Positions 9,966 to 19,281 of a stretch of 64,000 nt of DNA are shown piece by piece; position 1 is the stretch's first letter; each line of letters opens with the position of its first letter. The DNA lies in NCBI RefSeq assembly GCF_003943515.1, contig NZ_RJPT01000009.1, positions 16,299 through 80,298 of the forward strand, written 5' to 3'. Under the pieces are notes generated by a model, which was not told the DNA's origin, did not search any database, and saw only the letters and a program-made list of their open reading frames with translations. Both the position numbers and the translations under genes were made by a program. Source of the DNA: Streptococcus cristatus (GTDB lineage Bacteria > Bacillota > Bacilli > Lactobacillales > Streptococcaceae).

Positions 9966-11942
9966 TTATTCTACATGACTTTCGAGATCTTTTTGTGCTT
10001 TCGCATTTGACTCTTCTTTTTCTTTCAGCCATTTCTTACGAGCTGCTTCGTAGTCTTTCTTCGTTACTACTTCATCTTTCACTTTAATACGTTTGAAGTA
10101 AGTAGAAGATGTCTTATTACCTGTTTGGGCATAAGCGCCTGAGAACGGCTCGATACGTGAGATAAATGGTGCTGCTCCTTGGTTTGCCATCAATGGAACA
10201 ATAATAGAGTTATCTGTCAACCAAGCTTGAGCCGCTGCATATTTTTCGTAACGAGTAGCAACATCTGAAGTTTCTTTACCAGCTTCATCTACCAAGCGGT
10301 CATATTCATCTAAACCAACTTGCTTAGCTGCAGCATTATCTGCTCCTTCAAAGCCAAGGTAGGTTTTTGTTGTTTCAGCTGCTGAAGTCTTCAGAATGTC
10401 TGTGTATGTTGATGGATCTTGATAGTCAGGACCCCAGCTAACGAGGACTGAAATATCCCAATCTTCAGCGGCAGCATTTGGTGCGTAGTAAGTAATATTG
10501 AAGAGGTCATCTTCTGACATTTGTTGGATATCTACCACTACATTTTCAGCTCCCAAAGCCTTTTCAACAGATTGCTTAAGGGATTGAGCACGGTTGATCA
10601 ATGGTTTCGATGTTTGAGAAACTGGAAGATCTAGATGGATTGGGAATTCAACTCCCTCTGCTTGCAAGGCAGCTTTTGCTTTTGCAAACTCTGCTTTTGC
10701 CTTCTCAGCATTATAGAGTCCGTCTTGACCATCCTCAAGTTTAACACCTTTCCATTCGTCACCCAATGCAGCCACTTTTTCTTCGACTAGATCACCAAAA
10801 GATTTATCGCCAGCTTGAACAAAAGTTGGTGGTACAAAAGTATTGCGAACAGCGTAAGGTGCACCTTCTTCACCATTGATCTGTGCTGAATAAGACTTAC
10901 GGTCGATAGCAAAGTTCAAGGCTTGACGGAAGTCTTTGTTAAGAATCGCTTTCTTAGTAGCAGACTTCTGAGCATCTGTTGTTTTACTTGTGTGATTGTA
11001 ACCTTGGCGGTCAAGGTTGATACTCATCACATTTACAGTAGCAGCTGGTGCAGTAAAGTAGATGTTGTCCTTAAAGTCTTTTTCTACTCCAGCATAGTTT
11101 GAGCTTGTAGGGTAGAGACGAGCTACTGTGTAAGCACCGTCTTTAAAGTTACGAGCAAGGGCATCTTGGTCTTGTCCATCAAAGTAAGACAACTTAATTG
11201 TGTCAATATGGACATTTTCTTTATCCCAGTAGTTTTCATTCTTTTGATACTCAACAGCAGACTTAGCAGTGATAGACTTCATCAAGAATGGTCCATTGTA
11301 AAGGATAGAAGATGGGTCAGTAGATTGACCGAATTTGTCCCCCTGTTTCTTAAGGAAATCTGCGTTAACTGGCCAAAGAACTTGTGAAGTTGTTTTTGAA
11401 TTCCACTGTGGTTCAGGTTGGTTCAGAGTATATTGGAGAGTGTGGTCGTCAACTGCCTTAACTCCGACAGTAGAGAAGTCAGTTGTCTTACCAGTCACAT
11501 AGTCATCCAAGCCTTTGACAGATTGTTGAACAAGGTATAGGGCTTCAGATTTCTTGTCGGCAGCATGCTTGAGACCAGTCACAAAGTCCTGAGCTGTCAC
11601 ATCTCCGTATTCTTCACCTTCTGAAGTATACCATTTAGCGTCTTTACGGATTTTATAGGTATAAGTCAAACCATCTTTAGAAACAGTCCAAGACTCTGCA
11701 ATAGACGGTACAAAATTACCATATTGGTCATTTTCCAACAAACCGTCCACACCGTTTGTCACAAGGTCAACTGTTGAAGCTTTACCAGATGTCACATAGT
11801 CCAATGTTTCTGGATCAGCAACATAGACATAGTTATAAGCTTTAGATGCGCTGTTTCCTTTTGATGAACCAGAACAAGCAGCTAAAACACCTACTGAAAG
11901 AAGGCTAACCCCAGCTAAAGCTAATACTTTGCTTTTTTTCAT
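9966..11942 (-). CDS. amiA: AmiA, oligopeptide-binding lipoprotein
   Basis: Substrate-binding protein of 658 residues anchored outside the cell. It begins with a lipoprotein signal peptide whose lipobox LAAC puts the lipidated Cys at about residue 23, followed by a Ser/Gly linker. The rest is an SBP_bac_5 fold (for example YVADPETLDYV near the N-terminus), and the C-terminal tail is rich in Lys and Glu. It delivers oligopeptides to AmiCD. It is first in the operon, with its own promoter and a CodY-like box. Streptococci often carry extra paralogues (AliA, AliB); operon position favours AmiA here. Confidence 0.94.
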   Translation of the reverse strand: MKKSKVLALAGVSLLSVGVLAACSGSSKGNSASKAYNYVYVADPETLDYVTSGKASTVDLVTNGVDGLLENDQYGNFVPSIAESWTVSKDGLTYTYKIRKDAKWYTSEGEEYGDVTAQDFVTGLKHAADKKSEALYLVQQSVKGLDDYVTGKTTDFSTVGVKAVDDHTLQYTLNQPEPQWNSKTTSQVLWPVNADFLKKQGDKFGQSTDPSSILYNGPFLMKSITAKSAVEYQKNENYWDKENVHIDTIKLSYFDGQDQDALARNFKDGAYTVARLYPTSSNYAGVEKDFKDNIYFTAPAATVNVMSINLDRQGYNHTSKTTDAQKSATKKAILNKDFRQALNFAIDRKSYSAQINGEEGAPYAVRNTFVPPTFVQAGDKSFGDLVEEKVAALGDEWKGVKLEDGQDGLYNAEKAKAEFAKAKAALQAEGVEFPIHLDLPVSQTSKPLINRAQSLKQSVEKALGAENVVVDIQQMSEDDLFNITYYAPNAAAEDWDISVLVSWGPDYQDPSTYTDILKTSAAETTKTYLGFEGADNAAAKQVGLDEYDRLVDEAGKETSDVATRYEKYAAAQAWLTDNSIIVPLMANQGAAPFISRIEPFSGAYAQTGNKTSSTYFKRIKVKDEVVTKKDYEAARKKWLKEKEESNAKAQKDLESHVE

Positions 11943-11979
11943 ACGAATTCTCCAATTTTGTTTTTTAGGTTTACTTAGG

Positions 11980-12008
11980 ATTATAGCACAAGAAAGTAAA
12001 AAAGTAAA
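11980..12008 (-). promoter_or_regulatory. ami operon promoter
   Basis: On the minus strand: -35 TTTACT, 17 bp spacer, extended -10 TGCTATAAT. It ends about 38 bp before the amiA start. Confidence 0.78.
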
Positions 12009-12011
12009 CTA

Positions 12012-12026
12012 AATTTTCTGAATATT
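12012..12026. promoter_or_regulatory. CodY-like box upstream of amiA
   Basis: AATTTTCTGAATATT matches the CodY consensus AATTTTCWGAAAATT at 14 of 15 positions. It lies directly upstream of the -35 box, so CodY bound there in amino-acid-rich cells would be expected to lower ami transcription. Confidence 0.7.
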
Positions 12027-12082
12027 ATGGTAGCCATGCAATAACTCTACTCTATTACTCGTGTTCATTTTCCACTGCTATT

Positions 12083-13837
12083 CTAAGAAAAACTTAGCAA
12101 GTCTATAGACTTATTTAATAGAAGGGTAGTATAGTCCGGATCATCCTTGAGTTCTTTAATGGAATTTTGAACCAACTCCAAATCATCTGTAATCATCCCA
12201 TCCACTCCTAAGCGAAAAGATTTGACGATACTATCCTCATCATTAATGGTCCAGTCATAGAGACGTTTATCGGATTGCCAAAGTTTATTGACAAAATGTT
12301 CATCCAAGGTTGAATATTCCATGGTGTAGCCAGAAGCCTTAGTTCGTGGAAAGATTGTATTATAAGGCAGGATAAAGAAGCTGGGGATAGAAGAGTCATA
12401 TTTGACTACCTGATCGATGACTTGGTAGTCCAAAGACTGAATCTGGTGTTGATAAACCTTGATTTTGGCACCATACTTGCTCAAGAATCGCTCCATCATG
12501 TCCTTGGAATCTTTCTTGCTGGTCTTGATTTCTATCAAGAGGCGCTGGCCGAGTTGATTGGCTCGAGTAAAGTAATCGTCAAAACTAGAAATCTTAGCCC
12601 GATAGCCATTTTCTGAAATCTCTAGCGAAGTCAACTCAGCCAAGGTTAAGTCTTGAGGTTGGGTATCAAGGTCTGCCAACTGCTTCAGATTTGCATCATG
12701 CATCATGACAAATTGCCCATCCTTGGTTTCCTGCACATCCATTTCTACCAAGTCAGGTTTGAGCAAGGCTGTTTTTTCCAGCGCTTCTACGGTATTTTGG
12801 ATTCCATTTTCCCTAGAAACCCCTCTATGGGAAATCGTAATCGGAACGTTCTCCAAAGGGAAATTTAGATAGACATAACCTTCTAATGAAAAGCTTAAGC
12901 CGGCAATAGTCAGAACAAACCAACGCATTAGAGATAGGCCTCTTTTCGTTGGATAGTCATTTAAGGTACGATCTGTCAGGAAGGAGACAAATTTGAGGAG
13001 GAAATAGGACAACATAGCATAGTAGGCAAACTTAATCAGGACAAAAGCTACAATACCGCTAAAGAGGACAACCTCATTTGGTTGAGTGTTCGCGTATCGC
13101 TGCCCTAGTATAGCTGGAGCTGAGAGAAAAGTATAAATCAGAAAGCTTTTGATAATAATCCAAAAAAGATGCCTAGTGTAAAAGAAAAGGCGGTTCTTGG
13201 TCTTGGCCAGACTATAGCGAATTGCCTGAGGAACTGTTGCGTGCTCAAAAAAGAGCTGTGGTAGGGCAAACATTAGTCGCACTGCCACTAGAAGCATGCC
13301 GACCACAAGAAGTCCCATTAAAACGGCGAACAAAATATTATTTGCCAAATAGGTGACAATAAAATCCGGAACCAAAATTTTATTGAGATAGTAAATTTTC
13401 AAAATTTGGCGCAAGAAGGGAAAAAGAAAGCCCATATAAAGTACGATAAAGAGCATTTTCCCTGGGCCAGCCTTCTTGACAATGGCAAAACTATCCCTAA
13501 ATGTTTTTCCAAGAAAAGCGAATACTGGTCGATTTTCTCTATCCAAAAGGTTGCGAATCCCCATGAAAATCATGCCGCTCTGGAAATAGGCGACAAAAAG
13601 ATTGACCACAACGAGGACTAGAAAACCCAGACCGACCAGCCAATTAGAGCTGAGGACTGCCCAGACATTATTGTAGGACAAAAAAAGATAGCCTGTCTGT
13701 TTGAGTAGGTATTCTGCTGCGTAGGAATTAAAGGGAATCCAAGCATACTCCATCATCATAAAGACCATGAAAAAGAGAACTAGGATCTTGTCTAAATTAT
13801 GATAAAAGCGCTTAAAGCTAAGTTTTTCTGGTTTCAT
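12083..13837 (-). CDS. membrane-anchored glycerophosphodiester phosphodiesterase
   Basis: Protein of 584 residues. The first 330 or so form a multi-helix membrane domain of the GDPD-associated type. The C-terminal 250 form a GDPD catalytic domain, with SHRG, the acidic LVEMDVQETKDG and the VMMHD motif. GDPD enzymes split glycerophosphodiesters to glycerol-3-phosphate and an alcohol; membrane-bound forms may act on lipid-derived or teichoic acid-derived substrates, which is an inference. The start codon has a weak purine-rich ribosome site. No clear promoter was seen in the 110 bp upstream before the repeat at 13949. Confidence 0.85.
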   Translation of the reverse strand: MKPEKLSFKRFYHNLDKILVLFFMVFMMMEYAWIPFNSYAAEYLLKQTGYLFLSYNNVWAVLSSNWLVGLGFLVLVVVNLFVAYFQSGMIFMGIRNLLDRENRPVFAFLGKTFRDSFAIVKKAGPGKMLFIVLYMGFLFPFLRQILKIYYLNKILVPDFIVTYLANNILFAVLMGLLVVGMLLVAVRLMFALPQLFFEHATVPQAIRYSLAKTKNRLFFYTRHLFWIIIKSFLIYTFLSAPAILGQRYANTQPNEVVLFSGIVAFVLIKFAYYAMLSYFLLKFVSFLTDRTLNDYPTKRGLSLMRWFVLTIAGLSFSLEGYVYLNFPLENVPITISHRGVSRENGIQNTVEALEKTALLKPDLVEMDVQETKDGQFVMMHDANLKQLADLDTQPQDLTLAELTSLEISENGYRAKISSFDDYFTRANQLGQRLLIEIKTSKKDSKDMMERFLSKYGAKIKVYQHQIQSLDYQVIDQVVKYDSSIPSFFILPYNTIFPRTKASGYTMEYSTLDEHFVNKLWQSDKRLYDWTINDEDSIVKSFRLGVDGMITDDLELVQNSIKELKDDPDYTTLLLNKSIDLLSFS

Positions 13838-13948
13838 CTTATTCTTCTTTCAGAAATTTGGGCGAAACAGGGGCAGTCAAGTTACAGTGGCTACAGTGAG
13901 TCCGCTCCTATTATTGCCATCTTGGCTCCACCCCTTCTTTGACAAATA

Positions 13949-14124
13949 GAGAGTGGGACAGAAATCGGTCATTCGTTAGAATTCGATTTCGTCGTCCCAC
14001 CTCCGCACAGTTGAGTAGGGCTGTAAAAGCTGATGAAATCAGCCTAGTAGATCCCACTCAACCACTGCGTCTTGCTCGACAATCCAAAGACAATTGAGAG
14101 GCTAGGAATTTTGTCCCAGCCTCT
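13949..14124 (+). repeat. three-hairpin intergenic repeat, copy A
   Basis: About 175 bp of a sequence found four times in the window. Hairpin I pairs GTGGGAC with GTCCCAC and GAAATCG with CGATTTC. Hairpin II pairs GTTGAGT with ACTCAAC around GCTGAT / ATCAGC. Hairpin III pairs GAGGCTaGGA with the CAGCCTC arm. It ends 6 bp from the stop codon of rocS and probably serves as its terminator. Copy A differs from the others at a few positions, including one base in the inner stem of hairpin I. Confidence 0.9.
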
Positions 14125-14130
14125 TCTTTC

Positions 14131-14625
14131 TTATTTACCAAATAAACGGGCGAAAAAGCCTTTGTTTTCCTGCTTTTGTACCTTCTCCTTGGCTTCATCC
14201 AGCTCCAAAAGAAGGGTTTCCCGCTCGCTCATAGCCTTGGCTGTCAACTGCTGCTGCTGGTCCAGCTGCTTATCTTTTTCGGCAATCTGCACATCTTTGA
14301 TACGGAGTTGCTCGTCTTTTTTAGCTAGCTGGTTATCTTTAGCTTTTAGTTGCTCATAAAGGCGCAAAATCTCAGCATTTTTTTCATCCACTAAGATTTC
14401 CATCAACTCGCGCTGTTTGACTTCTTCGCTGACTGGCTCATCTTCAAAAATGGTCTTTTTATAAATTTCTTCTAGCTTAATCAGGCCACTGCGGGTCACG
14501 ACTGTGACCCCTTTTTCATTTTTTTCTGTATCTTCTGGCGGCAGAGCCTTGACACGGTTATTGATTGCCTGACGGCTGACTCCTAAAATCTCGGCCAGCT
14601 CGCTGACTGTCTTTTCAATTGCCAT
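14131..14625 (-). CDS. rocS: RocS-type chromosome segregation regulator
   Basis: Protein of 164 residues in three parts. An N-terminal helix-turn-helix has the motif VSELAEILGVSRQAINNRVK (about 6-25). A long coiled coil of the DUF536 type (about 75-150) is rich in Lys, Glu and Gln. The last ten residues, GFFARLFGK, form a short amphipathic helix suited to membrane binding. This architecture is that of pneumococcal RocS, which links the nucleoid to the membrane and to the capsule kinase system. Identification is by architecture and motif. It is transcribed alone, between the rsuA terminator and repeat copy A. Confidence 0.82.
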   Translation of the reverse strand: MAIEKTVSELAEILGVSRQAINNRVKALPPEDTEKNEKGVTVVTRSGLIKLEEIYKKTIFEDEPVSEEVKQRELMEILVDEKNAEILRLYEQLKAKDNQLAKKDEQLRIKDVQIAEKDKQLDQQQQLTAKAMSERETLLLELDEAKEKVQKQENKGFFARLFGK

Positions 14626-14695
14626 AATTTCCTCTGAAACTTTTTCTAGATATAGTTACCTAAATCTTATCATATCAAGGCTTAACTGTCAAATA

Positions 14696-14730
14696 AAGCA
14701 AAAAAGTGAAGCAATACATTGCTCCACTTT
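14696..14730 (-). terminator. rsuA terminator
   Basis: Stem AAAGTG / CACTTT with inner AGCAAT / ATTGCT, followed on the minus strand by TTTTTT. It begins 10 bp after the rsuA stop. Confidence 0.8.
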
Positions 14731-14739
14731 CCTAGCTTT

Positions 14740-15468
14740 CTATAGTTCAACTTGAAAAATTTCCAAACTCTGCATTTCTTCTTCTGTCAAGCGTCGCCAT
14801 TGCCCCAGCTCCAGACTTGGATCAAGCTGCAATGGTCCCATAGACAAGCGCTGAAGGTCGGTGACTTCCTTCCCACACGCTAGAACCATCCGCTTCACCT
14901 GATGAAACTTGCCTTCTGAGAGCGTGATATGAACCAAACTGGTCTGTGCTCCTTCATCTCTTTCGATAATTTCGAGCTGGGCAGGCTGACAAGTGAAATC
15001 TTTGAGTTCGATTCCTTGAGCAAAACGCTCAACATCTGCCTGATCCATCAGACCAGCAACCTGGGCCTGATAAACCTTAGCCACATGGCGCTTGAGAGAT
15101 AGCATAGCGTGCGATAGCTGACCATTATTGGTTAAAAGCAGAAGACCATGCGTATCCACATCTAACCGCCCCACAGGAAAGACTTCTTTTTGACGGGCAG
15201 TATGGTCCAACAAATCTAAAACCGTTTTATGGCAGTCATCTTCAGTGGCAGAAATGACACCCTTTGGTTTGTTTAAGAGATAGTAGACAAATTTTTCATA
15301 AACCAAGGTCTGACCATCCACCACAATCTGATCCAACCGTTCATCAATCTGTGCCTTGGCTGACGTGACTGCTGTCCCGTTAACCCAGACGTGACCTTTT
15401 TTCAATAGTTGCTTGACTTGACTGCGCGAGCCAAGCCCACTTTCTACTAGAAATTTATCCAGACGCAT
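14740..15468 (-). CDS. rsuA: 16S rRNA pseudouridine synthase, RsuA family
   Basis: Enzyme of 242 residues that isomerises a uridine in 16S rRNA (U516 in E. coli numbering by family assignment). An S4 RNA-binding domain occupies about 1-60 (MRLDKFLVESGLGSRSQVK). The catalytic domain follows, with the Asp of GRLDVDTHGLLLLT and the C-terminal motif KFHQVKRM. The usual DTEGL is DTHGL here, a substitution next to the catalytic Asp but not in it. Its ribosome site overlaps the stop of the MFS gene 9 bp upstream, so the two are probably one transcript. Confidence 0.9.
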   Translation of the reverse strand: MRLDKFLVESGLGSRSQVKQLLKKGHVWVNGTAVTSAKAQIDERLDQIVVDGQTLVYEKFVYYLLNKPKGVISATEDDCHKTVLDLLDHTARQKEVFPVGRLDVDTHGLLLLTNNGQLSHAMLSLKRHVAKVYQAQVAGLMDQADVERFAQGIELKDFTCQPAQLEIIERDEGAQTSLVHITLSEGKFHQVKRMVLACGKEVTDLQRLSMGPLQLDPSLELGQWRRLTEEEMQSLEIFQVEL

Positions 15469-15477
15469 ACTCTTCTC

Positions 15478-16629
15478 CTAAGCAAACTTTTTCTTGAGAA
15501 TGCCGAATGCCAGCACTGCTATTAAAACCATCAGGCTTCCCAAAACGCCAAAGATAAAGGAAGCTTGGCTTGAAAATTGACTAATCAATGACAAAAAGAA
15601 AGTTGTAGCGGTAGCTCCAGCACTACAACCTAAAATCACAATCGAAGTTGCTTGATTCAGGGATTTGCTAGGAATTCTCTCAGAAAGAATATGGAAAATC
15701 GATGTCAGACTGACACTATAAACAAAGCCATAAGCGATAGTAACGACACTCAAGAGCAAGAGATTGGGTGCCAAACCAATCATGATCGTAGTAAGACCAA
15801 AGACCACTCCTGCAACCGTCAATAAATTTTCCTTGAAATAATGAAGAAGAGGTGCAAAGGACAAGCCTGCAGCAATACCAATCAACTGCATGGTTGAAAG
15901 AATCAAACCTGCCGTCTGAACACTACCCATACCAGACTTTTCAACCAGTCCGGGCACGCGCACGTTGATGACAACATTCGTCAAGACAATCACCGCTGCT
16001 ACCAGGGCTAGGCCGATTGTCAGAAACCACTGTGCAGCTGTCAAGCCCTTGCCTTCCTGATGAGCCTCATGATGCTTCTCCTCCTTGCCATAGGGAACAA
16101 AGAGCAGGTAGAGGGCTAGAACGATCAAACCCGAAGCATAGACCAAGAAAGAAATTTCCCAGCCAAAGCGAAGCAACTGGCTCACTCCAAGTGTCAGGAG
16201 GGCTGTCCCAACAACTTCAGCCGATCCACGCAGACCTAAGGTCTGAATGCGTTCCTTGCCCTCATAACGTTCGCTGATAATCGAGATAGCTTTGGCATTG
16301 AGCAAACCAACTCCCATACCAAAGATAAGCCTAGAGGCAAAAATCACCCAGTAGGCCTTATTCACGAGAGGAACAAAGCCGCAAAGAGCGAAGATCAAGA
16401 GCCCCGTCACAATCATCTTTCGTTCCGATAAATATTTCTCCACCAAGCCATTTAAGATTAGCATGAGCATAATCCCAGCCGATGGGAGAGAAACCAACAA
16501 TTCAATCCAACTTTCTGGCAAGTCTTTATAATAAGCAAACATAGCCGATTGGGCACTGGAAATCGAAAAGGAGGTCGTCAACACCAAAGAAAGTGAGAGA
16601 ATACTCACTTTTTCCATAAACTTTTTCAT
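15478..16629 (-). CDS. major facilitator superfamily transporter
   Basis: Membrane protein of 383 residues with about twelve hydrophobic helices. A His- and Glu-rich cytoplasmic loop in the middle (KEEKHHEAHQEGKG) separates the two six-helix bundles. The segment SRLIFGMGVGLLNAKAISIISERY resembles the MFS loop after helix 4. It has no family-specific signature, so it could export drugs or metabolites. It is upstream of and probably co-transcribed with rsuA. Confidence 0.8.
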   Translation of the reverse strand: MKKFMEKVSILSLSLVLTTSFSISSAQSAMFAYYKDLPESWIELLVSLPSAGIMLMLILNGLVEKYLSERKMIVTGLLIFALCGFVPLVNKAYWVIFASRLIFGMGVGLLNAKAISIISERYEGKERIQTLGLRGSAEVVGTALLTLGVSQLLRFGWEISFLVYASGLIVLALYLLFVPYGKEEKHHEAHQEGKGLTAAQWFLTIGLALVAAVIVLTNVVINVRVPGLVEKSGMGSVQTAGLILSTMQLIGIAAGLSFAPLLHYFKENLLTVAGVVFGLTTIMIGLAPNLLLLSVVTIAYGFVYSVSLTSIFHILSERIPSKSLNQATSIVILGCSAGATATTFFLSLISQFSSQASFIFGVLGSLMVLIAVLAFGILKKKFA

Positions 16630-16790
16630 TCTATTTTCCTTTAAAAATCACACTCATTCTATCATACAGCTTTTTAGAAAAAGACGCAATCATCTTTTCT
16701 TAAAAATTCGGCCATTAAAAAGATTATTCTTTCGAAAAATTTCTCCTCTGACAAAAGGACAAGCCCTTTCTTTATTTCTGGCGGGATTTG

Positions 16791-16799
16791 TGTTATGAT
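16791..16799 (+). promoter_or_regulatory. def promoter, extended -10
   Basis: TGTTATGAT (TG, one base, TATGAT) lies 25 bp before the start of def. No good -35 is seen, as often with extended -10 promoters. Confidence 0.6.
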
Positions 16800-16823
16800 G
16801 AAGGGAGGAAAAAGGAGAGAATC

Positions 16824-17456
16824 ATGTCTGTTATTGAAAAAAAATCGGTTATGGATAAATTAACCAAGGCAGCTCATTTGATTGATATGAGCGATATTAT
16901 CCGCGAGGGAAATCCTACCTTGCGTGCGGTGGCTGAGGAAGTCAGCTTTCCCCTATCTGATCAGGAAATCATTTTAGGTGAGAAAATGATGCAGTTTTTG
17001 AAACATTCTCAAGATCCTGTCATGGCGGAAAAAATGGGTCTCCGTGGCGGAGTCGGTCTAGCAGCGCCTCAGCTGGACATTTCTAAGCGAATCATCGCTG
17101 TGCTGGTGCCAAATCTGGAGGACGAAGAAGGAAATCCTCCTAAAGAAGCCTACTCACTGGCTCAGGTCATGTACAATCCTAAAGTTGTGGCCCACTCTGT
17201 GCAAGATGCAGCTCTGGCTGACGGCGAGGGTTGCCTTTCCGTCGACCGAGAAGTGCCAGGCTATGTCGTGCGCCATGCACGGGTGACCGTGGATTACTTT
17301 GACAAGGATGGTCAAAAACACCGCATCAAACTCAAAGGCTACAATTCTATCGTGGTTCAACACGAGATTGACCATATCAACGGCATTATGTTTTACGATC
17401 GTATCAATGAAAAAGACCCATTTGCAGTGAAAGACGGCATGCTGGTACTGGAATAA
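16824..17456 (+). CDS. def: peptide deformylase
   Basis: Removes the formyl group from the N-terminal Met of new proteins. It has the three deformylase motifs: [18 protein letters not shown] (metal Cys) and [12 protein letters not shown] (two metal His and the catalytic Glu). The start at 16824 (MSVIEKKS) follows AAAGGAGA at good spacing; an in-frame ATG at 16788 lies inside the promoter and is rejected. About 210 residues, the usual size of Gram-positive type 2 enzymes. It is a plus-strand gene between minus-strand neighbours, with its own promoter and terminator. Confidence 0.95.
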   Translation: MSVIEKKSVMDKLTKAAHLIDMSDIIREGNPTLRAVAEEVSFPLSDQEIILGEKMMQFLKHSQDPVMAEKMGLRGGVGLAAPQLDISKRIIAVLVPNLEDEEGNPPKEAYSLAQVMYNPKVVAHSVQDAALADGEGCLSVDREVPGYVVRHARVTVDYFDKDGQKHRIKLKGYNSIVVQHEIDHINGIMFYDRINEKDPFAVKDGMLVLE

Positions 17457-17475
17457 ACGGCCATATATTGCAATC

Positions 17476-17511
17476 AAAAATACCTAGACGTTTTCACGTC
17501 TAGGTATTTCT
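17476..17511. terminator. bidirectional terminator between def and the GlsB-type gene
   Basis: Perfect 13 bp stem AAATACCTAGACG / CGTCTAGGTATTT with T-runs on both sides, between two convergent genes. Confidence 0.9.
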
Positions 17512-17522
17512 TTTACACTATT

Positions 17523-17753
17523 CTAGGTGCCTCGTTCCCAGAAAAGAGCCAAAAGGATCACAGCGCCCAAGACTGAGGGAAGAATAGCTGTGTCCGCTAG
17601 CATCGGTCCCCAGTGGCCAAAAAGCAATTGCCCAAGCCATGAACCAAACCAGCCCAAGAGGATTTTTCCGATACAGCCCATACGTTCCCCGCGGCTGGTA
17701 ATAGCCCCAGCCATGAGACCAATAATAAAACCGACAAACATACTACCAATCAT
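17523..17753 (-). CDS. GlsB/YeaQ/YmgE-type small membrane protein
   Basis: Protein of 76 residues with three hydrophobic helices and the Gly-rich N-terminal pattern VGFIIGLMAGAITSRGER typical of the transglycosylase-associated family. Members are often stress-induced; no enzymatic role is established. The gene stands alone, about 90 bp after pepS. A second hydrophobic frame exists on the opposite strand but lacks family features. Confidence 0.8.
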   Translation of the reverse strand: MIGSMFVGFIIGLMAGAITSRGERMGCIGKILLGWFGSWLGQLLFGHWGPMLADTAILPSVLGAVILLALFWERGT

Positions 17754-17846
17754 ATAGGATCCTTCTTTCTATGTTTCTAAGAATACTTTTCGAGAAGCAG
17801 GTGGGAGCTGTCAGATTAAAAGTACCCGTCAAAACGACTTCAAATC

Positions 17847-19088
17847 TTAAATTGCCCAGTCTCCATTGCGGAAGATTGGCACACGGCTGCCATCTTCTCG
17901 GATACCGTCGATATCCATTTGATTAGAACCAATCATAAAGTCTACGTGAACATCTGAACGGTTGAGGCCCGCAACTTCAAGCTCTTCTTCGCTCATCTCT
18001 GCCCCACCAACGACGCTAGTCGCATAGGCTGCACCGATAGCCAAGTGGTTTGATGCATTTTCGTCGAAAAGGGTGTTGAAGAAGGTAATGCCTGACTGAG
18101 AAATTGGGCTTGGATCTGGTACCAAGGCACATTCACCCAAGGCACGCGCTCCAGCATTTTCAAAGACAAGGTCTTTCATGACCTGATCACCCTTTTCAGC
18201 AGTAATGTCAACGATTTGGCCATCTTTGAAGGTTACTTTAATCCCTTCGATGATATTTCCATTGTAGCTAAGAGGTTTTGTAGAAGTAACATAACCATCC
18301 GCGCGACGGAAATCAGGGGCAGTGAAGACTTCTTCTGTTGGCATATTTGGTAAGAATCCTTCTCCCTGTGCATTGATAGCACCAGCTGATTCCCAAACGT
18401 GATTCTTAGGCAAACCAAGTGTCAAATCTGTCCCTGGCGCTGTGTAATGAAGGGCTGAAAATTGCTCCTTATTAAGCATATCTGCCTTGCTCTTGAGGAT
18501 GGCTGCATGTTCTTCCCAGGCCTTAACAGGATCTTCTTCGTAGACACGGCAAGTTTTGAAGATTTGGTCCCAAAGGAGGTCCACTGCTTCTTCATCGCTG
18601 GCTGCATTTGGAAAGACCTTTTTAGCCCACTCTGTACCAGCGGCTGCAGCGACTGTCCAGCTGACCTTGTTTGATTGAGTTGCAATCCGCATCGGCTTCA
18701 TGGCCAATCCCATAGCTTTAGCAGAAGCTGATAATTTCTCAGCGTCCACGCCATTCAAAGCTCCCGGATCAGATGAACGGACACCCAAGCGGCTAGCCTT
18801 CTTTTCGAGGAGATAGTTCATCTCGGCAATCTTGTATTCTGGCACATTGTCCAAACGCTCCATCGGCGCGTGGAGGAATTTCTCCCGGTTAGTGACATCA
18901 TCCGCCCACTGGACGATGACCTCGTGAGCCCCCAGAGCATAAGCTTCCTTGACAATCAAGTGAGCCAGCTCACGCTGCTCCACATCAATATTAAGCGCTA
19001 CTGTGTGACCCGGCTGCACATTGATACCATTGGCAACCAATAGTTTTGCGTATTTTTCTAAGTTTTCTTTAAAGTTTGGTAGAACCAT
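17847..19088 (-). CDS. pepS: aminopeptidase PepS, M29 family
   Basis: Cytosolic metallo-aminopeptidase of 413 residues that trims N-terminal residues from peptides. It resembles the M29 thermophilic aminopeptidases: LVANGINVQPGHTVALN near the N-terminus and, near the C-terminus, GECALVPDPSPIS, NTLFDENASNHLAIG and HVDFMIGS, which carry the metal-binding Glu, His and Asp. It follows polC and a 50-codon gene on the same strand, with gaps of about 20 bp. Substrate peptides may come through Ami, encoded 6 kb away; that link is an inference. Confidence 0.93.
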   Translation of the reverse strand: MVLPNFKENLEKYAKLLVANGINVQPGHTVALNIDVEQRELAHLIVKEAYALGAHEVIVQWADDVTNREKFLHAPMERLDNVPEYKIAEMNYLLEKKASRLGVRSSDPGALNGVDAEKLSASAKAMGLAMKPMRIATQSNKVSWTVAAAAGTEWAKKVFPNAASDEEAVDLLWDQIFKTCRVYEEDPVKAWEEHAAILKSKADMLNKEQFSALHYTAPGTDLTLGLPKNHVWESAGAINAQGEGFLPNMPTEEVFTAPDFRRADGYVTSTKPLSYNGNIIEGIKVTFKDGQIVDITAEKGDQVMKDLVFENAGARALGECALVPDPSPISQSGITFFNTLFDENASNHLAIGAAYATSVVGGAEMSEEELEVAGLNRSDVHVDFMIGSNQMDIDGIREDGSRVPIFRNGDWAI

Positions 19089-19109
19089 TTTCTTTCTCCT
19101 TTTTTCTTT

Positions 19110-19262
19110 TTATTTCTCTTTAAACAGGGACAGCAGGCTAACCGCTGCCACCGTACCGCAAATCAAGGCGGTCATTTTCAAAATCATATCTGGATCAAGA
19201 TCCAGCTGGTAATCAAACACCTTTTGCGCTGGCTTATCCTGTGCGGAAATGGTAAGTTTCAT
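19110..19262 (-). CDS. small membrane-type protein between polC and pepS
   Basis: A 50-codon frame beginning MKLTISAQDKPAQKVFDY and ending LFKEK. The N-terminal half is polar. The second half holds a hydrophobic helix (MILKMTALICGTVAAVSLL) and a charged end, so it may be a single-pass membrane peptide. AGAGG lies 5 bp before the ATG. It is 19 bp after the polC stop and 21 bp before the pepS start, which fits a three-gene operon. Function unknown. Spacing, ribosome site and composition support it as a real gene. Confidence 0.65.
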   Translation of the reverse strand: MKLTISAQDKPAQKVFDYQLDLDPDMILKMTALICGTVAAVSLLSLFKEK

Positions 19263-19281
19263 AAAAACCTCTTTCTATATT

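Noticed and set aside
13880..13905. Short direct repeat TACAGTG twice upstream of the GDPD gene
   Set aside because: Only 7 bp, no matching promoter elements, and no known regulator pattern.
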